DNA of 9,047 nucleotides from JAYFNU01 sp964458545 (lineage in GTDB: Bacteria; Bacillota; Clostridia; Oscillospirales; Ruminococcaceae), in NCBI GenBank assembly GCA_964458545.1, contig CAYWJF010000063.1, positions 1 through 9,047 on the forward strand, read 5' to 3'. Of this stretch, positions 1-4,946 are shown one piece after another. How positions within the stretch are numbered: position 1 is the first letter of the stretch; every line of letters starts with the position of its first letter. Both the position numbers and the translations under genes were made by a program. The notes under the pieces are model-generated. The model was not told the origin of the DNA and did not search any database. It saw only the letters and a program-made list of their open reading frames with translations.

Positions 1-37
1 GCACGGTTTTGGGGATTTCCCATTATACCGTGCTTTT
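1..37 (+). terminator. Probable intrinsic terminator at the left edge
   Basis: GCACGGT (1-7) pairs with ACCGTGC (27-33). A smaller GGG/CCC stem (12-14 with 19-21) lies inside the loop, and TTTT (34-37) follows. It would end a plus-strand transcript entering from the left of the window. The stem may extend beyond the window start, so its full size is unknown. Confidence 0.55.
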
Positions 38-45
38 CGCGTTTT

Positions 46-69
46 ATGCCCTATTCTTGGGCGTTTTTT
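46..69 (+). terminator. Second, weaker terminator-like hairpin
   Basis: GCCC (48-51) pairs with GGGC (59-62) around a 7-nt loop, followed by a run of six T (64-69). It lies about 10 nt after the first hairpin, so the two may act as tandem terminators for a gene to the left. The stem is short, so confidence is moderate. Confidence 0.4.
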
Positions 70-142
70 CATTTTTGCCTTGTCTTATATTTTATACTAC
101 AGTTTAGCGAATAATACTAAAATAACCGTTATTTTTACTGCC

Positions 143-165
143 TTGCAACACGATTTGCAACACGA
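143..165. repeat. Tandem 11-bp direct repeat TTGCAACACGA
   Basis: TTGCAACACGA occurs at 143-153 and again at 155-165, so the repeat period is 12 bp. It lies just upstream of the hairpin at 166-191 in a stretch with no gene. Arm-type integrase sites and regulator half-sites often look like this, but nothing here proves either role. Confidence 0.5.
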
Positions 166-191
166 AAAAGCCCCTCATTTGAGGGGCTTTT
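166..191. terminator. Bidirectional intrinsic terminator after the phage-type gene
   Basis: AAAAGCCCCTC (166-176) pairs perfectly with GAGGGGCTTTT (181-191) around the loop ATTT. The A-tract and T-tract flanks make it functional in either direction. It lies 28 nt past the stop of the minus-strand phage-type gene and probably ends that transcript. It may also stop plus-strand read-through from the left. Confidence 0.8.
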
Positions 192-218
192 CTTAAGTAA
201 TTTTGGATTTGCAGCATA

Positions 219-1601
219 TCACCTTGTCATCTCTTGAATAAACCATCTCGCGTCGTTATCCGAAAGCCCGGCGGCCATGAGCGCCGCCACCTTTTGCTCC
301 TTAGTTCCGTAGAAAAGGTAAGCCTTCAGATATTTCGCGTAGGTCTCTTCATTCCAGCCGGTTGTGTTCAAAATAACCTTTTTGCGTTCGGGCGTCTCTT
401 TGCCGGCGCTTCCGCTCTTGTCCTGCACTATCTTAGTGTAAAACCACATAGCGTTATTTTTGCTAATGCCAGCGTCAAGCAAGCGTTGTATTCCTACGTC
501 CTTCGAAGGGGTCCCGCCGTTGAAGTATGTCTTCCAGTACTTCTCATATTCCTTAGCGGATATCCCGCTCGGCTCGGCCAAGGTCCACTTGTAACGCGCC
601 GAGTCGCTCATCTGTGAAATCGTGAAGGTATTCTCATTCGTGTAGTCTACCGTGGAGTTCTCGCTTATCAGCGTCTTATCAAGCGCCGCCTTCTGGTTTG
701 CGCTTAATGCCTTGTCGTTCATAAGCGCTTGACGCTTCTCCTCGGCGGAATTCTCGCCCGTGTAAGCCTTCAGCTCCTTCTTAACCTCTAAGTAGGTGTC
801 CTTGCTTACATTAGCATCTACAAGCGGTTGCATCTTCTCGGTGTATTCCTTGTAGCTATTGGTCCAGCTCTTATTTGTCGCCTTCCACAATATTTCTTTC
901 TGCTTGTTGGTGGCGTCAAAATCTCTAAGGTCAAAGTAGGCGTAGTCTTGCGAGGAGCTATCCCAGTCTTTTATCCCTCTGAAATAGTCGAATGCTTTCG
1001 TAGGCTCAAGACCAGCAGCTACCGCTTCCTCGTAAGCTTCTGTTTTTTCTTCCTTAAGCGGCGCGTAGCCTTCCTCGATATACTCCTTGCCTTCGTTGGT
1101 CGCCCACTGACCGAAAGTAAGACCTTTTGCTACATTAAACGGCTTAGTGGTGTCGATAGCAAACCTTGCGCCGCCACCATCGGAATAACTGCCTTTACCC
1201 ATAGCGACCTCACTATCAATTGTTCGCTTAATCTGCGCTCCACCGAAGGGAAGCGCGACGTCAGCAGCAAGGCCGTATAACGCCTTACCTACTCCGCTCC
1301 AGTCGCCGTCCAATCCACTCCCCACTGCTTCACCGATTAAATTCGCTGCGGTGGTTACGGTAAGGTTTCCGGTACCGAATCGCGTCGGGTCGTTTTCACC
1401 GAACCATTTTTCCGCCTTCGTATCGTCTCCACCGGTTAAAGCGTTACCTATCTGAGCGCCGAAAGGCATATTTGAGAGTATCTCACCGCCGATGCGCTGG
1501 AGGAAGGTCTTAATTCCATTGCCGACGGTCTTCTTCTCTTCGTCGTCCTCTCCGTCAATATCCTTTACTGCGTCTATAACGGCTTGAATACGGTTTCGCA
1601 T
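219..1601 (-). CDS. C-terminal fragment of a large phage-type protein (LPD/virion-associated-like)
   Basis: This open stretch encodes about 460 residues, but the ATG at 1601 is probably not a true start. No Shine-Dalgarno sequence precedes it, and it lies within 5 nt of the point where the glutamate synthase reading frame loses its family resemblance. The protein has no signal peptide. It has a glycine- and alanine-rich, amphipathic region (about residues 36-125, including LPFGGAQIKRT) followed by QWATNEGKEYIEEGYAPL and EAVAAGLEPTKAFDYFR. These resemble, from memory, the C-terminal regions of very large Clostridia prophage head or polyvalent proteins. The rest is charged and helical, with a repeated unit of about 45 residues (347-391 and 415-459) and a weaker copy near 265-310. 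What I see is the composition and the repeats. The phage assignment is recognition by resemblance. A role as an internal virion or ejected protein is only inference. It ends at a TGA (219-221) before a strong terminator. Confidence 0.55.
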   Translation of the reverse strand: MRNRIQAVIDAVKDIDGEDDEEKKTVGNGIKTFLQRIGGEILSNMPFGAQIGNALTGGDDTKAEKWFGENDPTRFGTGNLTVTTAANLIGEAVGSGLDGDWSGVGKALYGLAADVALPFGGAQIKRTIDSEVAMGKGSYSDGGGARFAIDTTKPFNVAKGLTFGQWATNEGKEYIEEGYAPLKEEKTEAYEEAVAAGLEPTKAFDYFRGIKDWDSSSQDYAYFDLRDFDATNKQKEILWKATNKSWTNSYKEYTEKMQPLVDANVSKDTYLEVKKELKAYTGENSAEEKRQALMNDKALSANQKAALDKTLISENSTVDYTNENTFTISQMSDSARYKWTLAEPSGISAKEYEKYWKTYFNGGTPSKDVGIQRLLDAGISKNNAMWFYTKIVQDKSGSAGKETPERKKVILNTTGWNEETYAKYLKAYLFYGTKEQKVAALMAAGLSDNDARWFIQEMTR

Positions 1602-2073
1602 TAGGCAATATTTTACCGCTTTCGTCTCTTTCGAGCGGAGCGTTCTTCTGCCCTAAAAAGGTTCTCGTCTCCATCGGCTCACGAAGCGGGTCAATTGAGG
1701 GGTTTGTCACCTGAGATGCGTTAATAAGTATCTTATCCCAATACACAGGCAGCGGGTTCGGGTTGCCCATGGAGGAGAGAAGCACCCCGCCGCTGCCCGC
1801 TTGACGGTATATATCGGCTATTTGGTTTGCCGTAAAGTTTGCGTTTTCTTTAAAGGTGTGCTCGCTCTTAACTATCTTAAGCGCCCTTGTGGGACAAAGC
1901 GCTACGCAGCGGTGGCAGTTGACACATTTTGATTCGTCCGAAAGCATCTTTTTTAGGTCGCTGTCATAGCGGTGCACCTCGTTCGCGCACTGCCTTTCAC
2001 AGACGCGGCAGGCTATACAGCGGTCATAGTTACGCACAACCTCGTATTCTGGATATAAAAAATCTACCGCCAT
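1555..2073 (-). CDS. Truncated glutamate synthase large subunit, ferredoxin/FMN type (N-terminal part only)
   Basis: The N terminus carries two 4Fe-4S motifs of the form CxxCxxCxxxC: Cys19, 22, 25, 29 and Cys50, 53, 56, 60, the second followed by PTRALKI. After this comes the conserved start of the FMN-binding synthase domain (about residues 111-141, with NASQVTNPSIDPLREP and ETRTFLG). In the family this subunit uses ammonia from the amidotransferase to convert 2-oxoglutarate to glutamate, with electrons passing through the Fe-S clusters. Full-length members are about 500 residues. This one keeps about 158 and then reads 14 unrelated residues in a shifted frame of the phage-type sequence before a stop. 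The catalytic barrel is missing, so this copy cannot work as written. ATG 2073 lies 2 nt after the stop of the upstream gene, and its AAGGAGG (2084-2090) lies inside that gene, which indicates a tight operon. The truncation is probably an assembly join near 1600-1606. Confidence 0.88.
   Translation of the reverse strand: MAVDFLYPEYEVVRNYDRCIACRVCERQCANEVHRYDSDLKKMLSDESKCVNCHRCVALCPTRALKIVKSEHTFKENANFTANQIADIYRQAGSGGVLLSSMGNPNPLPVYWDKILINASQVTNPSIDPLREPMETRTFLGQKNAPLERDESGKILPNAKPYSSRYRRSKGY
1598..1610. other. Breakpoint: glutamate synthase joined to phage-type sequence
   Basis: On the minus strand the synthase frame is convincing up to the residues GKILPN (ending about 1602). From there the next frame encodes the phage-type protein starting MRNRIQ (ATG at 1601). 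A stop in the phage frame at 1653-1655 lies inside the synthase sequence, so the two coding frames never overlap productively. The switch is abrupt and has no repeat, tRNA, integrase or IS end beside it. Confidence 0.7.
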
Positions 2074-2075
2074 TT

Positions 2076-3213
2076 CTATTTCGCCTCCTTATCAAGGGTA
2101 TAGATTACGGGCTCACCACCGACAGGCGAATATATTCTGTCAAGTGACGGCTCAATAACTCTTATAGCCGATTCCTCGCTCGCTATATAAACCCTGTCGC
2201 CCTTTTCGCCTACCACCATTGAGCGAAGCTTAAGCCTGTCATTTAGCGCCATAACACCACCGTCGAAGCCGAGAATTATCGAAAACGGACCTGTTATCAG
2301 CAGTCCGCCGTAAATATTGCGAAGATAGGTAAAACGCGCCTTATCCTCTTCCTTCATTGCGTCTATCTTCTCCCAAAAAGGCGCAGCGATAACCTCAGCC
2401 ATTTCGGTAAGAGATAGCCCCTTTTTCCTCACAAGATAATCTATCGCATAGGTGATAATCTCGGTGTCAGTCAAAAGATTNNNNNNNNNNTGTAATGACC
2501 TCGGTATCTGTCTGTAAGGTACATTTATAGCCGAACATTTCAATGTTACGCCTATTCGCGTCGTAGGATGAGATTTCGCCGTTATGCACCACAGAGCGGT
2601 CCAACATAGCAAAGGGGTGCGCACCGCCCCACCAGCCCGGTGTGTTCGTCGGATAACGCCCGTGCGCCGTCCAGCAATAACCCTCGTAGCTCTCGAGCTT
2701 GTAAAATTCACCTATGTCCTCAGGGTAACCTACGCCTTTAAAAACGCCCATATTCTTGCCGCTGGAGAAGACATACGCCCCGTCTATATCTGTGTTAATC
2801 TTCATTACAGACCTTACAACAAATTCGTTGGGGTCAAGCTGGGAGTCCGCAAGCTTTGTAGGCAGTGGATTTGCGAAGTACCGCCAGATAAGCGGCTCGT
2901 CGGTAATCTTCGGTGTTTTCTTCGTAGGTATCTTTGAGAGGTTAATGATGTCGTAAAAGCGGTTGAGGTAGCTTTCGCATTCCTCCTTCGCCTTCGCGTT
3001 TTCATAGAACATATGAAAGGCGTAAGCGTCGGCGTATTCTGGGTAGATTCCGTAGCCTGCGAAGCCGCCGCCGAGTCCGTTAGAACGCTCGTGCATAAGC
3101 GCGATAGACTTAATAATATCCTCGCCCGTCATCCTCTCCCCACTTCTTGAAAAGATAGCCGATACCGCGCAGCCCGAGGGAATTCTCGCGCCGTCAATGC
3201 CTTCTCTTAACAT
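2076..3213 (-). CDS. Glutamate synthase, glutamine amidotransferase subunit (class II GATase), interrupted by an N gap
   Basis: This stand-alone amidotransferase subunit hydrolyses glutamine and passes ammonia to the synthase subunit encoded next. Cys15, in the context PSGCAVSAIFS, is the likely Ntn nucleophile. If so, the first 14 residues are removed, as in other class II amidotransferases. The glutamine-binding loops are visible as AHGRYPTNTPGWWGGAHPF and VVHNGEISSYD. The start at 3213 has GGAGGT (3221-3226) at 7-nt spacing. Ten N (2481-2490) break the frame. The sequence before the gap ends in TDTEVIT and the sequence after it begins NLLTDTEIIT, so the two sides cover the same ten codons. 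Collapsing this overlap gives a protein of about 365 residues, near the usual family size. The stop TAG (2076-2078) is followed 2 nt later by the start of the next subunit. Expression is probably controlled by leader attenuation (see 3234-3285). Confidence 0.9.
2481..2490. other. Scaffold gap (10 N) with overlapping coding content on both sides
   Basis: Ten N separate two contig ends. On the minus strand both ends encode T-D-T-E-(V/I)-I-T. They match at about 18 of 30 aligned bases, mostly with synonymous differences. The gap size is therefore an arbitrary scaffolder value, and the two contigs overlap in coding content, possibly from different strains or species. Confidence 0.9.
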
Positions 3214-3233
3214 TCTCTTTACCTCCGAAAAAT

Positions 3234-3276
3234 AAAAAAGCGCCCGCTACAGGTGTACAAATACCTGTAACGGACG
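3234..3276 (-). terminator. Leader terminator (attenuator) upstream of the glutamate synthase operon
   Basis: On the minus strand CCGTTACAGGT (3273-3263) pairs over 11 bp, with one G-U, with ACCTGTAGCGG (3254-3244). It extends by three further pairs to 3276 and 3241, has an 8-nt loop, and is followed by TTTTTT (3239-3234). It lies between the promoter and the ribosome binding site, so it must be bypassed for the operon to be expressed. Its 5' arm includes the GTCC arm of the hexaloop hairpin at 3272-3285, so the two structures cannot form together. Confidence 0.85.
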
Positions 3277-3285
3277 TCTTTGTCC
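3272..3285 (-). promoter_or_regulatory. Hexaloop hairpin in the glutamate synthase leader (candidate ANTAR target)
   Basis: On the minus strand GGAC (3285-3282) and GTCC (3275-3272) form a 4-bp stem around the hexaloop AAAGAC. The loop has A at position 1 and G at position 4, the two positions that define RNA targets of ANTAR antiterminators (EutV, NasR, AmiR). It starts about 2 nt after the inferred transcription start and excludes the downstream terminator. The known motif has two such hairpins, and I find only one here. Confidence 0.6.
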
Positions 3286-3293
3286 TTTCGCAT

Positions 3294-3322
3294 ATTATAG
3301 GACTCGCACCTCAATTTGTCAA
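3294..3322 (-). promoter_or_regulatory. Sigma-A promoter for the glutamate synthase operon
   Basis: On the minus strand a perfect TTGACA (3322-3317) and TATAAT (3299-3294) are separated by exactly 17 bp. The predicted start is near 3287, giving a leader of about 74 nt to the ATG at 3213. A strong consensus promoter followed at once by a terminator suggests control after initiation. Confidence 0.88.
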
Positions 3323-3333
3323 CACTTTTTACA
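3317..3333. promoter_or_regulatory. Candidate GlnR/TnrA-type box overlapping the -35 element
   Basis: Read on the plus strand, 3317-3333 fits TGTNA-N7-TNACA at every specified position (TGTCA, 7 nt, TTACA). This is the operator of the nitrogen regulators GlnR and TnrA of Bacilli. Half of the match is forced by the -35 TTGACA, so only TnACA is independent support. A protein bound here would block RNA polymerase at the glutamate synthase promoter. Confidence 0.35.
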
Positions 3334-3431
3334 ATTATCCACAGCTTTATTAGTTTAAATTGTACATTAAAAGCGACGTATTCGCGATACCATTCCGCAG
3401 AAATATTTTTGAGTAATTTTGCAAATTTTTG
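3323..3431. other. AT-rich core of the divergent intergenic region
   Basis: These roughly 110 bp between the two -35 elements contain no credible gene. The stretch is A/T-rich. It holds a single TTATCCACA (3335-3343), which matches the DnaA box consensus but is isolated. It may hold sites for shared regulators of the divergent nitrogen genes, but I recognise no other specific site. Confidence 0.5.
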
Positions 3432-3460
3432 TTGACAGATTGAATTTTTGGGTTTACAAT
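3432..3460 (+). promoter_or_regulatory. Sigma-A promoter for the type III glutamine synthetase gene
   Basis: TTGACA (3432-3437) and TACAAT (3455-3460) are separated by exactly 17 bp. The predicted start is near 3467, which gives a leader of about 74 nt, the same length as the divergent leader. The TTGTTGACAG context makes the -35 element unambiguous. Confidence 0.87.
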
Positions 3461-3474
3461 GCACACATCAAGAA

Positions 3475-3488
3475 CAGCAAAGGCGCTG
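3475..3488 (+). promoter_or_regulatory. Hexaloop hairpin in the glutamine synthetase leader (candidate ANTAR target)
   Basis: CAGC (3475-3478) and GCTG (3485-3488) form a 4-bp stem around the hexaloop AAAGGC, with A at position 1 and G at position 4. The 3' arm overlaps the 5' arm of the terminator at 3483-3509, so forming one structure prevents the other. The architecture matches the divergent leader, while the stem sequence differs, which suggests selection on structure and loop. Confidence 0.58.
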
Positions 3489-3516
3489 CGAGGTTACACC
3501 TCGCGGCGCTTTTTTT
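3483..3516 (+). terminator. Leader terminator (attenuator) upstream of glutamine synthetase
   Basis: A 12-bp stem (3483-3494 with 3498-3509, one G-U pair) centres on GCGAGG/CCTCGC with the loop TAC. It is followed by seven T (3510-3516). It lies between the promoter and the AAAGGAG ribosome binding site (3527-3533), so unregulated transcription would stop after about 50 nt. Read-through requires the alternative hexaloop hairpin or another antiterminator. Confidence 0.88.
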
Positions 3517-3540
3517 GTTTTTTATGAAAGGAGTTGCAGA

Positions 3541-4896
3541 ATGAAAAATATACCTGAGCTTTTCGGAAGCATGGTTTTTAACGACGACGTAATGAAGGAG
3601 CGACTTTCAAAGGACGTTTACAAATCCCTACACAAAACCATAGGCGAGCGCGGCGAGCTTGATATTACCGTAGCAAACGCCGTTGCCGTGGCTATGAAGG
3701 ACTGGGCGATAGAGAAGGGCGCCACCCATTACACCCATTGGTTCCAGCCGATGACGGGAATAACGGCTGAAAAACATGATAGTTTTATCTCGCCGCAGGA
3801 CGACGGCAGAGTAATTATGGAGTTTTCGGGCAAGGAACTGATTAAAGGTGAGCCCGACGCCTCCTCTTTCCCGTCGGGTGGTCTTCGCGCCACATTTGAA
3901 GCACGCGGCTATACCGCTTGGGACCCCACCTCCTACGCCTTCATAAAAGACGATTCGCTTTGTATTCCCACCGTCTTTTGCTCCTACAGCGGCGAGGTGC
4001 TCGACAAGAAAACACCGTTACTTCGTTCAATGGAATTAATCAGCAAACAGGCAAAACGAGTACTTAAGGCGCTTGGTGACGACACGGTAAAGAGCGTAAC
4101 CGGTACTGTGGGACCCGAGCAGGAATACTTCCTTATTGATAAGGAGATGTTCAAGAAGCGCAAGGATTTAATCTTTACAGGACGCACACTCTTCGGCGCG
4201 AAATCACCTAAGGGGCAAGAGCTTGAGGACCATTACTTCGGTGTCATTAAGCCCCGCGTAATGGCGTTTATGAAGGACCTTAACGAGGAGCTGTGGAAGC
4301 TCGGAATATATGCCAAAACCGAGCATAACGAGGTTGCACCCGCTCAGCACGAGCTTGCGCCGATTTTCACAAACATAAACACCGCTACCGACCACAATCA
4401 GCTCACGATGGAGGTTATGAAGCGGGTAGCTGACAGACATGGACTCGCTTGTCTTCTTCACGAAAAGCCCTTTGCGGGAGTAAACGGAAGCGGAAAGCAT
4501 GTTACGACTATTCTAAGCGGTATGTCAAACGAGGAGCAGATGAAGGATAACCTAAACACCTTCACCGATTTTGAACCCTTAAGCGACAAGGAACGCGAAG
4601 TAATTGACCTTGTTGTAAAAAAGCTTCAGGAGACGCCGCAGATACAATGCACCGCCTGCCGCTACTGCTGTGACGGCTGCCCTGCTGGCATTGTTATTCC
4701 AGATATCTTCCGCGCCGTTAATACAAACCGGCTATATCCTAACGATATGCGCCCTCATTTCTTCTATGGAAACCTCACCGACAAAACGGGTAAGGCAAAA
4801 GATTGTATAGCCTGCGGTCAATGTGAAAGCGTTTGCCCACAGCACCTGCCGATTATCGAGCTTATGAAGGAAGCTTCCGAAAGGTTCGACAAATAA
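3541..4896 (+). CDS. Chimeric ORF: type III glutamine synthetase (N-terminal half) joined to the Fe-S tail of an aldo/keto reductase
   Basis: Residues 1-320 are clear type III glutamine synthetase (glutamate + NH3 + ATP to glutamine). Visible motifs are IPELFGSMVFND, THWFQPMTGITAEKHDSFI, GPEQEYFLID, KTEHNEVAPAQHELAPIF, and HEKPFAGVNGSGKH. At about 4500, right after GSGKH, the protein becomes VTTILSGMSNEEQM followed by two cysteine motifs, CTACRYCCDGCP and CIACGQCESVCP. These match the C terminus of COG1453-type aldo/keto reductases. Type III enzymes are normally about 700 residues. Here roughly half of the catalytic domain is missing, as is the whole reductase barrel, so neither activity is expected from this ORF (451 residues). 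ATG 3541 is chosen because AAAGGAG lies 7 nt upstream and the GSIII N terminus aligns. The upstream ATG at 3448 lies before the promoter -10 and is excluded. The join is in frame but probably an assembly artefact. The confidence given is for the two domain assignments. Confidence 0.9.
   Translation: MKNIPELFGSMVFNDDVMKERLSKDVYKSLHKTIGERGELDITVANAVAVAMKDWAIEKGATHYTHWFQPMTGITAEKHDSFISPQDDGRVIMEFSGKELIKGEPDASSFPSGGLRATFEARGYTAWDPTSYAFIKDDSLCIPTVFCSYSGEVLDKKTPLLRSMELISKQAKRVLKALGDDTVKSVTGTVGPEQEYFLIDKEMFKKRKDLIFTGRTLFGAKSPKGQELEDHYFGVIKPRVMAFMKDLNEELWKLGIYAKTEHNEVAPAQHELAPIFTNINTATDHNQLTMEVMKRVADRHGLACLLHEKPFAGVNGSGKHVTTILSGMSNEEQMKDNLNTFTDFEPLSDKEREVIDLVVKKLQETPQIQCTACRYCCDGCPAGIVIPDIFRAVNTNRLYPNDMRPHFFYGNLTDKTGKAKDCIACGQCESVCPQHLPIIELMKEASERFDK
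4495..4506. other. Breakpoint: GSIII joined to aldo/keto reductase tail
   Basis: GSIII proteins continue after GSGKH with an asparagine/tryptophan/serine segment (NNWS-like) of the ATP site. Here the next residues are VTTILSGMS, which belongs to the end of the reductase barrel in COG1453 proteins. The change falls between codons 320 and 321 (around 4500/4501) with no linker. Confidence 0.75.
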
Positions 4897-4910
4897 GCTT
4901 AAGCTATAAA

Positions 4911-4942
4911 AGAAGCCTTGAAGCAATCGCTTCAAGGCTTCT
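4911..4942. terminator. Strong bidirectional terminator between convergent genes
   Basis: A perfect 14-bp stem (4911-4924 with 4929-4942) surrounds the loop AATC. On the minus strand it follows the sortase stop and is followed by TTTT (4910-4907), a good intrinsic terminator. On the plus strand it lies 14 nt after the stop of the chimeric ORF but has a poorer T-tract. It insulates the two convergent transcripts. Confidence 0.85.
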
Positions 4943-4946
4943 CTGT

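Noticed and set aside
104..178. 24-codon minus-strand frame containing VLQIVLQG
   Set aside because: It starts inside the loop of the 166-191 terminator and has no ribosome binding site. Its regularity comes from the direct repeat.
219..2073. Prophage integrated into the glutamate synthase gene by site-specific recombination
   Set aside because: No integrase, no duplicated core and no element end at about 1603. The junction cuts inside a phage-type coding sequence, which a normal att site would not do.
3335..3343. TTATCCACA, a perfect DnaA box
   Set aside because: It is a single isolated copy in AT-rich DNA with no other boxes, dnaA/dnaN or replication gene nearby, so an origin is not supported.
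3219..3464. 81-codon open frame on the minus strand in the divergent intergenic region
   Set aside because: It spans both -10 elements and most of the leader hairpins, has low-complexity translation and resembles no family.
3448..3540. Upstream ATG in frame with the glutamine synthetase
   Set aside because: It lies before the -10 element and the inferred transcription start, and the extension would run through the terminator. ATG 3541 has AAAGGAG at 7-nt spacing and matches the family N terminus.
3461..3540. Known metabolite riboswitch or T-box in the glutamine synthetase leader
   Set aside because: The leader is only about 74 nt, with one short hairpin plus the terminator. There is no T-box sequence and no room for a known aptamer.
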